Made by a program: the position numbers and the translations under genes. From positions 1 to 6,964 of the forward strand of contig CAZNRY010000189.1 in assembly GCA_964575675.1 (NCBI GenBank): DNA of 6,964 nt, given 5' to 3'. The notes beneath the pieces were generated by a model. The model saw nothing but the letters and a program-made list of their open reading frames with translations, was not told the origin of the DNA and did not search any database. The first letter of the stretch is position 1; the number at the start of each line of letters is the position of its first letter. This DNA is from CAZNRY01 sp964575675 (GTDB lineage Bacteria; Eisenbacteria; RBG-16-71-46; CAIMUX01; VGJL01). Below are positions 1 to 6,759 of the stretch, piece after piece.

Positions 1-17
1 GCCACAATCGAACAATA

Positions 18-31
18 TGACCAACTGGTCA
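18..31 (-). terminator. Short palindrome after the abi gene, possible weak terminator
   Basis: TGACCA and TGGTCA form a perfect 6-base inverted repeat around an AC centre, ten bases beyond the stop codon of the last gene on the minus strand. On that strand the bases that follow are T-rich (TATTGTTCGATTG), but there is no true run of T. The stem is short and GC content is modest, so a Rho-independent terminator is only a possibility. A small protein-binding palindrome is an equally fair reading. The 41 bases between the gene and the window edge are clearly more AT-rich than the operon. Confidence 0.2.
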
Positions 32-41
32 AGTTATTTCA

Positions 42-854
42 TTACGAACCCTTAGCACCCCTTCCGTGCCCGGTACCATACACGTTTCGAAGCTCCGCGA
101 TCCCCTGCGCAACCGTGGCTAGATTGCTGAGAAGCCGTCGCACGGTATCGGCCGCGCGTGCTTCTTCGGGAATCCCCGTCGGTGTGAGGCGAAGCTCCTT
201 CGTTGTCAGCTTGACGAGAGCCGGGAGATTGATGCCTTTCGGCACCGTCTGTCCACGATCGGTAAGAATTGTTCGGCAACATGTCTCGACAAGTTCTTTT
301 GACGTACCAATCGCGAGGTCGGGGTCGCCCTCGACTGCGGCTTCCATGCGGGTGATCTGCTGGGTCAGGTACGTCGGGTCGAGTGGTGTCAGCGCTTCCC
401 GCGCGGCATTGAGGCCGGGTGTAAGGCGGTTGAGGACCGGCCGACCAACGTAGACGGGCCGACCACTGAGCTTCGTCTTCTCGGCCAACTCATATCCGTC
501 CTGGGCGAGGATTCCGTTGTAGAGCTGTACGATTCGGGCAGACTCGCTTGCATCCGGCCGGACGATCGGGTGTACGGTCTCGCAGAGGAACCGGAGGAAG
601 ACATCCTCCTCACAGTACATGAGATCGAACCGGTCGTCATAGAAGACCCAGCCGTCCTCCCAGTCGTTGTTCACGATTCGATGCTTCCAGATGTCGTCGG
701 CGGCGGTCCGGTAGCGGGGATCCGTAGACCGCATCACGCGAAGATCAAAGACCCGACTGAGGAACGCGACATCATCAAGTCGGCCGCTCCACGCGATCCC
801 CTCTGCCTGGATCGCGTCGGCGATGTCCCTCCTTGTGAGCTCCGAGATGTTCAT
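42..854 (-). CDS. Abortive infection family protein (AbiJ-type N-terminus plus Abi_C HEPN-like C-terminus), probably C-terminally shortened
   Basis: A 270-residue cytosolic protein with no signal peptide or membrane segment. Residues about 25-140 (HRIVNNDWEDGWVF, then a short EEDVFLRFL helix, VHPIVRP, LAQDGYEL) resemble the N-terminal domain called AbiJ_NTD3, which is found next to restriction systems. Residues about 165-270 resemble Abi_C: AIGTSKELVETCCRTIL at 181-197 is typical, and R256-N-V-Y-G-T-G-H263 fits the R-x4-6-H signature of HEPN ribonucleases. The inferred role is an RNA-cleaving or translation-blocking suicide effector against phage; substrate and trigger are unknown. The ATG overlaps the hsdS stop as ATGA and has no clear Shine-Dalgarno, so translation probably depends on hsdS. 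The protein stops about seven residues after the catalytic histidine, whereas Abi_C proteins as I recall them continue for roughly 30-45 residues through another helix with an RHA.LAV-like motif. No continuation is visible in other frames. Family assignment is good; activity of this shortened form is uncertain. Confidence 0.85.
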   Translation of the reverse strand: MNISELTRRDIADAIQAEGIAWSGRLDDVAFLSRVFDLRVMRSTDPRYRTAADDIWKHRIVNNDWEDGWVFYDDRFDLMYCEEDVFLRFLCETVHPIVRPDASESARIVQLYNGILAQDGYELAEKTKLSGRPVYVGRPVLNRLTPGLNAAREALTPLDPTYLTQQITRMEAAVEGDPDLAIGTSKELVETCCRTILTDRGQTVPKGINLPALVKLTTKELRLTPTGIPEEARAADTVRRLLSNLATVAQGIAELRNVYGTGHGRGAKGS

Positions 855-2251
855 GTGGATGATCGGCCGATGCTCAGGCGCCGAAGGAGCTTGTCAGCGG
901 ATTCGTAGGACCGCTTTTCCCGCGCAGCAAGCTCGGCTTCGGTCGGAACGAGTTCCCCACAAAAGGCGCGGGTCAAGACTGAGTTGCGCAAGCCTAGGAT
1001 GCTCTTCGTCGCGACGATGATCCGCTGTTCGGTGGCCTCTGCGCTTCGAACTATAAGAGCTACCCTCCGGACGATCTCCTGCTGTGCGTCGAGGGGAGGC
1101 ATCATAATTGGCATGCTGCGGATGTTGCTCAGATTCAGCCCTGGTTTGCCGCCACCGTATGCGGCGTTGAGAAGATAAGTGCGTCCATGACGTGGGCTGG
1201 TTATCCAGAGATGAAGGAAGGGTGCGTGGTCCGGGTTCTTCAAGCGAACCAGGCCAACGTGCTGGCTCACGTACGCTTCTCCCATCTCCTTGTCCACTAG
1301 CGCGCAACGTCCAACATTGGCTCCTGTGATTGTGATCAGTAGATCACCCTTTTTGACTCTAGTCCTCGTGCCTTCCGATCCGGTCGGCGGTCGTACATGA
1401 GTTGCGCGGCCGAGAATCAGTTGATCAGTATTGATATCCTCTGATCGAATGAAGATGGCTCCATCTACGGCATAGTACCGAGCCCATCCTCTGGACCCAC
1501 TGGTTACCGTTTCCGCAAGGCTGGCCAGCGTCATAGTGCGCCACGAATGGCGCGATTCTCCTGCCCGCGTCCCCAGTATTTTTCCCGAGCATGCCGCCGC
1601 AAGCACCGCCTGCCGGAATCGCGAGAGGAGTCCTGGGATCCGCTCCAAGCGATCTCGGCACGAGTCCAGCCTTGCGAGGAGCTGCTCAAGTAGGGCCACG
1701 ATCCTCATCTGTTCCGCCAGCGGCGGCACCGGGAGCCGTGCGGACTCCAGAAACCCACGAGGGACGCGCTTCTGACCCACGGAACCGGTCATCTCGCCCT
1801 CGGCAGCCTGTCGGAATGACGCCTGGCGAAGGTAGTGGTATACGTACTCGGGCAGAACGGCCCCGTGAGAACGGAAGACGTGAAACTCGGTCGAACCGAA
1901 TCCAAGACCATTGACGAGGTTGCGGGCGATTGCCGCTTTGCCATTCTCCATGCACGGCGTGATCTTGGCCATGATCACGTCGCCGTCTGTGAAGGCGGTA
2001 TAGCCCTTCCGTACGGTTGAGAAGGGACGCACTTCTGGCCGAGCGATGGTGCCCGCCCTTTCGTCCACCGCCCCCATCGGCACAAAGGTGACGGGCTCGT
2101 CCAGGTCGACCTCCGTTGCGGCGGGCTTCGGGGGGTTGATCTCAACGACATCAGGAAGCACAGAGAGCACCCATCCCTCTGGGATTCCGTTCTCCGCAGC
2201 CAGTGGGGCCTCCTCCTGGGGACGTCTTCGCTGTGGTCGTCTAGTCGCCAT
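851..2251 (-). CDS. hsdS: Type I restriction-modification specificity subunit HsdS
   Basis: A 466-residue DNA-recognition subunit that gives the HsdR/HsdM complex its bipartite target. It has the usual two-fold layout: target recognition domain 1 at about 25-173 (opens IPEGWVLSVLPDVVEI), a conserved helical spacer at 174-225 (PPLAEQMRIVALLEQLL ... VLAAACSGKI), recognition domain 2 at about 236-383 (opens WRTMTLASLAETVTSG), and a second helical spacer at 384-434 (PPLDAQQEIVRRV ... VLTRAFCGEL), then a charged tail. The two spacers are an internal protein repeat. The chosen ATG lies in the last codons of hsdM (11-base overlap), with a weak AGGA about 12 bases upstream. The open frame continues upstream inside hsdM, but there it is an arginine/serine-rich shadow. 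About 22 residues precede the usual opening and include a basic stretch (TRRPQRRRPQ). The target sequence cannot be predicted. DNA under domain 2 is poorer in GC than hsdR and hsdM, which fits domain exchange. Confidence 0.95.
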   Translation of the reverse strand: MATRRPQRRRPQEEAPLAAENGIPEGWVLSVLPDVVEINPPKPAATEVDLDEPVTFVPMGAVDERAGTIARPEVRPFSTVRKGYTAFTDGDVIMAKITPCMENGKAAIARNLVNGLGFGSTEFHVFRSHGAVLPEYVYHYLRQASFRQAAEGEMTGSVGQKRVPRGFLESARLPVPPLAEQMRIVALLEQLLARLDSCRDRLERIPGLLSRFRQAVLAAACSGKILGTRAGESRHSWRTMTLASLAETVTSGSRGWARYYAVDGAIFIRSEDINTDQLILGRATHVRPPTGSEGTRTRVKKGDLLITITGANVGRCALVDKEMGEAYVSQHVGLVRLKNPDHAPFLHLWITSPRHGRTYLLNAAYGGGKPGLNLSNIRSMPIMMPPLDAQQEIVRRVALIVRSAEATEQRIIVATKSILGLRNSVLTRAFCGELVPTEAELAAREKRSYESADKLLRRLSIGRSST

Positions 2252-3677
2252 GGGTGGTCGGCTTCCTAACGGTTCCATTCTCAAGCAAGACGAGGACCTC
2301 GTTGAGCTCCGAGACTGCCGCCTCAAGTTCAGCGATCGCCTCGGTCGCAAGCTCTTCCGGCTCGAGAACCTCGTCGGCGTCGTCGAGCGACTCTTCCTTG
2401 AGCCATTTGAAGCCGTCCAGCTTGAAGTCCTTGGCCGCCATCTCCTTGATCCCGAACTTCCGCCAGCGGCCTTCCTTTGAGTCGGACTCCTTCCGCTTCG
2501 CGTGGCCGTTCGTGTCCGAGCCGAAGCACTTCTCAAACTCTGCAAAGTGAGCACGTGCGAGAGGACGGTCCTTCTTCGTGATTCCGGGCACGTTCGTCCG
2601 GGCGTCGTAGATCCAGACGACGTCGGTGGGCTGGCCCTTCGTGAAGAAGACAACGTTCGCTTTCACCCCTTGGCTGTACGGCGTGAAGGTCCCGCGCGGA
2701 AGACGGAGGACCGTGTGGAGCCGGCAGTCCTCGGTCAGGATCTTGAAGACCTCGCCGGCTTGATCAGCGAACATGCAGTTGTCTGGAAGGACGACGGCAG
2801 CACGCCCGCCCTTCTTGAGGACGGTCAGAATGTGCTGGACGAAGTTGAGCTGCTTGTTCGAGGTCGAGACGGTGAAGTCGTCCCGCTCCGGTGCCTGGTT
2901 CGCGCCCTTTGTGCCGAACGGTGGGTTCGTGAGGACGCAGTCGAAGCGGGTGCTCGGCGGGGGCGTGTAGATCGTGTCGCCGAGCGTAATTCCGTCCTCA
3001 ATGCCATGCAGATACAGGTTCATGAGGGCGAGGCGTCGGGGACGGGCGACAAGCTCGTTGCCGGAGTAGACGTCGGTCTTGACCCGCTTCGCCACGGACC
3101 GGTCAAGAGCGCCTTCGGTTTCCGCCATGAGCCACTCGTACGCGGAGACGAGAAATCCGCCCGTTCCGGCCGCGGGGTCGTGAATCGTGAAATCCCGAGA
3201 GACCCGCGGATCCGGCTTCATGCACCGGACCATCGAGTCGATGAGGACACGTGGCGTGAAAAACTGCCCGGCTCCCTTCTTGCCCTCGGAAGCGGACTTC
3301 TCCAGCAGACCCTCATATGCGTGCGCCTTCACGTCGACGCCGAGTCCTGTCCAGTTCGTCTCGTCGATCAAGGAAATGAGCTTCTTCAAGTTCACTGGGT
3401 TATTGAATTTCGAGAGCGCCCCGGCAAAGATGTCTCCGAGGATGCCGCGTTCCTTCCCGAGCCTCCGCAGTGTCTCGACGTAGTGGTCCGAGAGGTCGGT
3501 TCCGGACCGCTTCGTGAGACTCGGCCAGTCGTATCCCTTGGGGACCGCAACTCCCTTTTCATCGGCCATCTTGAGGAAGAGCAGATAGGTCAGCTGCTCG
3601 ATGTAGTCGCCGTAGTCCATCCCGTCGTGGCGAAGGGTGTGACAGAAGCCCCAGAGTGTTTGGACGATGTCGGTCAT
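2241..3677 (-). CDS. hsdM: Type I restriction-modification DNA adenine-N6 methyltransferase HsdM
   Basis: A 478-residue modification subunit that transfers methyl from S-adenosylmethionine to adenine N6 in the target chosen by HsdS. It protects host DNA as M2S and is required for R2M2S. The HsdM N-terminal helical domain spans about 5-130 (LWGFCHTLRHDGM, DYIEQLTYLLFLKMADE). GAGQFFTPR at 136-143 leads into the methyltransferase fold. Motif I (AdoMet binding) is DPAAGTGGF at 167-175, and the catalytic motif IV is NPPF at 251-254. ALMNLYLHGI (217-226) and VVLPDNCMF are also typical. The C-terminus (about 428-465) is acidic and helical, suited to contact HsdS. Length matches the Type IB group. 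The ATG shares ATGA with the hsdR stop; a GAGG lies about 10 bases upstream inside hsdR. No gap exists for a dedicated promoter, so the methylase depends on the hsdR transcript or on a promoter inside hsdR. All motifs are intact. Confidence 0.97.
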   Translation of the reverse strand: MTDIVQTLWGFCHTLRHDGMDYGDYIEQLTYLLFLKMADEKGVAVPKGYDWPSLTKRSGTDLSDHYVETLRRLGKERGILGDIFAGALSKFNNPVNLKKLISLIDETNWTGLGVDVKAHAYEGLLEKSASEGKKGAGQFFTPRVLIDSMVRCMKPDPRVSRDFTIHDPAAGTGGFLVSAYEWLMAETEGALDRSVAKRVKTDVYSGNELVARPRRLALMNLYLHGIEDGITLGDTIYTPPPSTRFDCVLTNPPFGTKGANQAPERDDFTVSTSNKQLNFVQHILTVLKKGGRAAVVLPDNCMFADQAGEVFKILTEDCRLHTVLRLPRGTFTPYSQGVKANVVFFTKGQPTDVVWIYDARTNVPGITKKDRPLARAHFAEFEKCFGSDTNGHAKRKESDSKEGRWRKFGIKEMAAKDFKLDGFKWLKEESLDDADEVLEPEELATEAIAELEAAVSELNEVLVLLENGTVRKPTTHGD

Positions 3678-6346
3678 GCCGCGATAGCCTCATTGATCTT
3701 GGAGAGAAGCGCTTGAAGCTCGCCCTCGAACACCCGGTTCGCCCGACTCCACGCCCCCATGCGCGTGAAGATCGGGAGTTCATCGAAGTCCTCACGCTCG
3801 ATCGCGAGATTGACGACGAGGTGCCGGGCGATGAGGTCGAGCCAGTCCTGCTGCTCCTTCGTGAGTGTCTTACCGGCAGTCACCCGCGCGATGGCCCGAG
3901 TCACTCGTTCCTGAGCGGTCATGAGCGACTCGCGCCGTCCGGCGTCCTTCACCATGGAGATGATGTCGGCGAGCTCTGCGTGGTACGCCTTCCGGAGGTT
4001 CTCTTCCGTGAATCGCTCAGGCCGACCGGCGAGCACCCGCCGGAGTTCCGTGAGCGCGGCCGTGTTCCAGCCCTGCGGTCGGGAGTGGAGGATCCGGATC
4101 GCGTCCACCTCGTCGGCTTTCTCCCGAACGAAGGATCCGAACGCGGTGAGGTAATCCTCGGGTTTCAAAGCGCGGCCGTCCGTCGTTCGGAAAAGGTAGT
4201 CAGAGGCGACGTGGTCTTCGCTGTCATAGGCGACGACAAACGCTTTCTTCGCGCGAGGGTAATTCTCGATGATGTCCTGGAACGTGCTGTCGCGGAGGAG
4301 CGCCATGGTTCCCTTGAAGTCCTGACCGAGGATCTGCGGTAGCGTCTTCGCGAGCGCGCCTAGGTCCCCGTTTTGGACGAAGGTCCCAAGCATCTCCCTG
4401 CCCTCACCGCTGATCTCCTTGTTGATCCGCTGCAGGCGCTTCACGAGACAGCGGACGTTGTAGGCGCGGTCTTCGTTGCGGTAGACGGCCTCGACGATCT
4501 CGGCGAAGGTGCGGGACGGTTTGAGTGGCGGTTCGGTCGTGAAGGCCGTCGCCTGCCGGAAGTACTCGAGGAGCGTCCCCCCGAAGCAGTCGAAGACCGT
4601 GAAGTGGGTCTTGTTGATCTCGGAACAAAGGCGCGTGCCCCGGCCAAGCATCTGCTCGAAGAGGATGCGGGACTTGACCGGCCTAAGGAAGACGATGAAT
4701 TCGAGCGCCGGGATGTCGACGCCGGTCGAGAGCATGTCGACCGTGACAACGACACCGGGATTCGGGCGGTTGCGAAACTCTCGGATGCGCTGCAAGGGGC
4801 GGTCCGTCACGCGCCCCGTGATCTTCTGCACGAAGGCATCCCCGCGGCCGAATGCCTGCCTGCACATGTCGACGAGACGTTCGGCGTGGGAGGTGTGCGG
4901 AAGGTCGTTGACCGCAAAGATGAGGGTCTTCGGAAAATGGCCGGTGGCCTTCTCATGCTCCGCAGCGTACCTGGCGAGCTCCGCGACGATCTTCCGGTTC
5001 GAGTCTGGAGACGTCACTTCGCGTTCGACGGAGGCAGAGTCGAACTCCCGCTCGTCTTCCACGGCATCAAGAGCCTCCCGGCCGGTCTCGGGATCAACGA
5101 TGCCGACCTGCTCGCCTTCTTTGAGGAAGAGTCCGTTCATCCGAACGCCCGAGGAGATCTTCACGGCGTCGTAGTCGACAAGATACCCTTCGCGCACGGC
5201 CCGTTCGTATTCGTAGCGGTAGACGATGTCGGTGAAGTAGGCCTTGGTGTGGGCCGCGGGCGTCGCCGTGAGGCCGATCTTGACCGCGTCAAAGTGATCG
5301 AGGACCGCCCGCCACTTGCTGATCTCCGCGGCGGTGTACCCCCGGTGGCACTCGTCCGCGATGACGAGGTCGAAGGCGTGGATCGGAATGGCAAGCTCGG
5401 TCGCGTCGGCTTCGTCGTCGGGCTCGGAAGAGGTACTCTCGAACGCGTTCTGCCAGCCGAAGAGGTTGATACCCATGCGCTGGATTGTGCAGACATAGAC
5501 GAAGGCATGCCCGGGCTGAGGATCGGTCAGGTACTTCGTCGGAAGCACCTTCGGATCGAACTTCTCCTTTTCGTCGAAGTCCTCACGCTTGAAGCGTTGG
5601 CTGTACACCTCATAGATCTGATCGAATTTGAGGCCGGGTTCGGGTTCGAAGGCGGCGAGGGTCGTGACCGCTTGGGCAGCGAGCGCCCGACGGTCCACGA
5701 GAAAGAGCACACGTTTCGCGAGCCCGGACTTCATCAGACGGTAGATCTCGGATGCGATCGTGAAGGTCTTGCCGGTCCCGGTCGCCATCGCGACGAGCAT
5801 CTGACGCTTGCCTTGGCCAAGCGCCTGCTCGATCGCGACGGTCGCTTCCTTCTGGTATGCCCGGATTCGAGGATGGTCGTTCGGATTGGCGCGAAGCCAA
5901 TCGAGTGCGAGCTCGTCGTCGCGATGCAAGTACTCCGAGAGCGCCGAAGGGGTATGGAAACCGGAGACTAGGCGGGAGTAGCTGTCCTGTCGGCGAAGAT
6001 CCTGGAAGAAGATCTTCTCACCGTTCGTCGAGTACCCAAAAGGCACCCGTCGACCGTCATGGTCGAAGGGGCTCTCGCGCAGTCCTTCCGCGTACCGGAT
6101 GGCCTGGGTCAGCGCATTCCGCGGTCCGAGGGAGAGTTTCTTGGCCTCCGCGACGGCAAGCGGGGCGCCAGCATCGGTCAGGAGGTAGTCGGCGGGACCC
6201 GATGCGGTTTCGTATTCCTCGACCGCCGCGGCACGCCCATACCCCGCGAGGGGCTGCCCCTCGTGGAAGGGTGTAGGAGTCCAGCCGGCTTCTTTGAGGC
6301 GGCGGTCTATTCGAGTCTTCCGGGTCCGCCATTCGCTTTCGGTCAT
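3674..6346 (-). CDS. hsdR: Type I restriction endonuclease and DNA translocase subunit HsdR (EcoEI-like)
   Basis: An 890-residue motor and nuclease. With HsdM and HsdS it pulls in DNA using ATP and cuts far from unmethylated sites. The N-terminal nuclease domain has a PD-ExK pattern, ADYLL with D53 and AEAKK with E67 and K69. The superfamily 2 helicase core follows: IRAYQ (161-165), Walker A ATGTGKT (188-194), Walker B DECH (331-334), GLTATP (358-363), KTLIFAVN (473-480), LSTGVDIP (539-546) and QMLGRGTR (565-572). Residues about 620-890 form the C-terminal EcoEI-type domain thought to contact HsdM/HsdS. All motifs look intact, so the enzyme should be active. The start is supported by RIDRRLKEAGW at residues 12-22, a usual opening for this group, and by an in-frame TAA at 6361-6359 just upstream. 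Only a weak GGA precedes the ATG. The 3' end overlaps hsdM (ATGA). HsdR is the first major gene of the operon, so the nuclease is translated ahead of the methylase. Confidence 0.97.
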   Translation of the reverse strand: MTESEWRTRKTRIDRRLKEAGWTPTPFHEGQPLAGYGRAAAVEEYETASGPADYLLTDAGAPLAVAEAKKLSLGPRNALTQAIRYAEGLRESPFDHDGRRVPFGYSTNGEKIFFQDLRRQDSYSRLVSGFHTPSALSEYLHRDDELALDWLRANPNDHPRIRAYQKEATVAIEQALGQGKRQMLVAMATGTGKTFTIASEIYRLMKSGLAKRVLFLVDRRALAAQAVTTLAAFEPEPGLKFDQIYEVYSQRFKREDFDEKEKFDPKVLPTKYLTDPQPGHAFVYVCTIQRMGINLFGWQNAFESTSSEPDDEADATELAIPIHAFDLVIADECHRGYTAAEISKWRAVLDHFDAVKIGLTATPAAHTKAYFTDIVYRYEYERAVREGYLVDYDAVKISSGVRMNGLFLKEGEQVGIVDPETGREALDAVEDEREFDSASVEREVTSPDSNRKIVAELARYAAEHEKATGHFPKTLIFAVNDLPHTSHAERLVDMCRQAFGRGDAFVQKITGRVTDRPLQRIREFRNRPNPGVVVTVDMLSTGVDIPALEFIVFLRPVKSRILFEQMLGRGTRLCSEINKTHFTVFDCFGGTLLEYFRQATAFTTEPPLKPSRTFAEIVEAVYRNEDRAYNVRCLVKRLQRINKEISGEGREMLGTFVQNGDLGALAKTLPQILGQDFKGTMALLRDSTFQDIIENYPRAKKAFVVAYDSEDHVASDYLFRTTDGRALKPEDYLTAFGSFVREKADEVDAIRILHSRPQGWNTAALTELRRVLAGRPERFTEENLRKAYHAELADIISMVKDAGRRESLMTAQERVTRAIARVTAGKTLTKEQQDWLDLIARHLVVNLAIEREDFDELPIFTRMGAWSRANRVFEGELQALLSKINEAIAA

Positions 6347-6435
6347 GTGATTCCGTGTTTAGAAAACGGCACCCGCGGCCGCGCGAGCGCCTCTCCGGCG
6401 GGGCAAGCAAGACGCACGTCCCGAAGCCACCTCAT
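6343..6435 (-). CDS. Possible 30-residue leader peptide coupled to hsdR
   Basis: ATG at 6435 opens a 30-codon frame (MRWLRDVRLACPAGEALA ... KHGIT) whose TGA overlaps the hsdR ATG as ATGA, the same junction type as hsdR/hsdM and hsdS/abi. An AGGAGG lies upstream but only two bases from this ATG, which is closer than usual. A GTG at 6430 has seven-base spacing to the same AGGAGG and reads 23 codons to TAA at 6361-6359, 12 bases before hsdR and in its frame. Either mini-ORF could bring ribosomes to the hsdR start, which has only a weak ribosome site of its own. The peptide is arginine-rich and matches no family I know. In high-GC DNA a short frame like this can occur by chance, so it is a candidate only. 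Confidence 0.3.
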   Translation of the reverse strand: MRWLRDVRLACPAGEALARPRVPFSKHGIT

Positions 6436-6437
6436 GG

Positions 6438-6443
6438 CCTCCT
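6438..6443 (-). promoter_or_regulatory. Strong Shine-Dalgarno AGGAGG far upstream of hsdR
   Basis: A perfect AGGAGG sits about 92 bases before the hsdR ATG, directly after the TAG that closes the upstream reading frame. It cannot serve hsdR directly. It is two bases from the ATG at 6435 and seven from a GTG at 6430. This is the clearest ribosome-binding sequence in the leader and is the main reason to suspect that a mini-ORF is translated there. Confidence 0.4.
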
Positions 6444-6451
6444 AATATAAT
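6444..6451. promoter_or_regulatory. AT-rich -10-like element, readable on both strands
   Basis: This is the main AT-rich spot upstream of the operon. On the minus strand TATATT (6449-6444) matches five of six bases of a sigma-70 -10 box; a start point about seven bases on would fall near 6437, so an ATG at 6435 would be nearly leaderless. No good -35 is present: the best is TTCTAA at 6470-6465 with 15-base spacing. On the plus strand TATAAT (6446-6451) is a perfect -10 box but also lacks a -35 partner and faces no recognisable gene. It overlaps the end of the probable gene remnant, so part of its AT content may simply be coding sequence. Confidence 0.2.
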
Positions 6452-6645
6452 GAGTGCCAATAGATTAGAACGAGCATAGCGTACAAGTCTGGAGCCTCCC
6501 CGTCAAGTTGCGATTGCGCCTCCACGATTCCATCATCGAAGAAGAACGGGCCCGGAGCCCGGATTCCATCTGTACCCAGGGACTCCGCCGCCTTCTGGAC
6601 CTCGGTGAGGAAGGGGAACCAAGTCCGGGGAGCGAAGAAGACTCC

Positions 6646-6686
6646 CTCTCTCCTCTCCGGAGGACCACTTGAGCGGAGAGGGAGAG
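6646..6686. repeat. Purine/pyrimidine-rich imperfect hairpin
   Basis: CCTCTCCG (6652-6659) pairs with CGGAGAGG (6674-6681) across a 14-base loop. After a single bulged T (6651), CTCTC (6646-6650) pairs with GAGAG (6682-6686), giving about 13 base pairs. It lies at the border between the convincing and unconvincing parts of the upstream remnant frame. No T-run follows on either strand, so it is not a standard terminator. It may be a scar, a protein-binding site, or incidental to two oppositely oriented CT/GA-rich tracts. Confidence 0.35.
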
Positions 6687-6759
6687 CTAAACCACGATCG
6701 GCCGAGCGCTGCGCACGGAAGCCCTGGATTGCCGGCGCGACGAAAGGCTATGGAGGGAA

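Larger units (their letters stand above)
6442..6747 (-). pseudogene. Protein-like frame without a start codon, probable remnant of an unrecognised gene
   Basis: On the minus strand a frame is open from 6747 to a TAG at 6444-6442. Its last 72 codons (from 6660) read like genuine protein: VFFAPRTWFPFLTEVQKAAE is followed by PFFFDDGIVEAQ, APDLYAML and YWHSLY at the C-terminus. Aromatic and acidic residues are well spaced and third codon positions favour G/C. The part nearer 6747 is arginine/serine-rich and less convincing. No ATG, GTG or TTG exists early enough to make this protein. An ATG at 6798 is in frame but separated by a TAG at 6750-6748. The most likely reading is a 5'-truncated or frameshifted gene whose C-terminus survives. 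Amber readthrough is a less likely alternative. I do not recognise the family. The frame ends six bases before the mini-ORF ahead of hsdR. Confidence 0.4.

Noticed and set aside
2252..2653. Upstream extension of the HsdS frame into hsdM, giving a 600-residue protein
   Set aside because: The added 134 residues are an arginine/serine-rich out-of-frame reading of hsdM, and HsdS homology begins after the ATG at 2251.
2502..3716. A 404-codon open frame on the plus strand, antisense to hsdM
   Set aside because: It has the same cause as the hsdR mirror frame: biased third positions of hsdM. No recognisable motif or ribosome site is present and the overlap is complete.
4373..5971. A 532-codon open frame on the plus strand, antisense to hsdR
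   Set aside because: It is the mirror of a high-GC coding gene, where stops are rare on the opposite strand. Its product is a repetitive mix of R, D, E, V and L without domain motifs, while hsdR has all expected motifs.
6465..6668. A 67-codon minus-strand frame with a GTG start
   Set aside because: Low-complexity serine/arginine content and overlap with the better remnant frame suggest a shadow.
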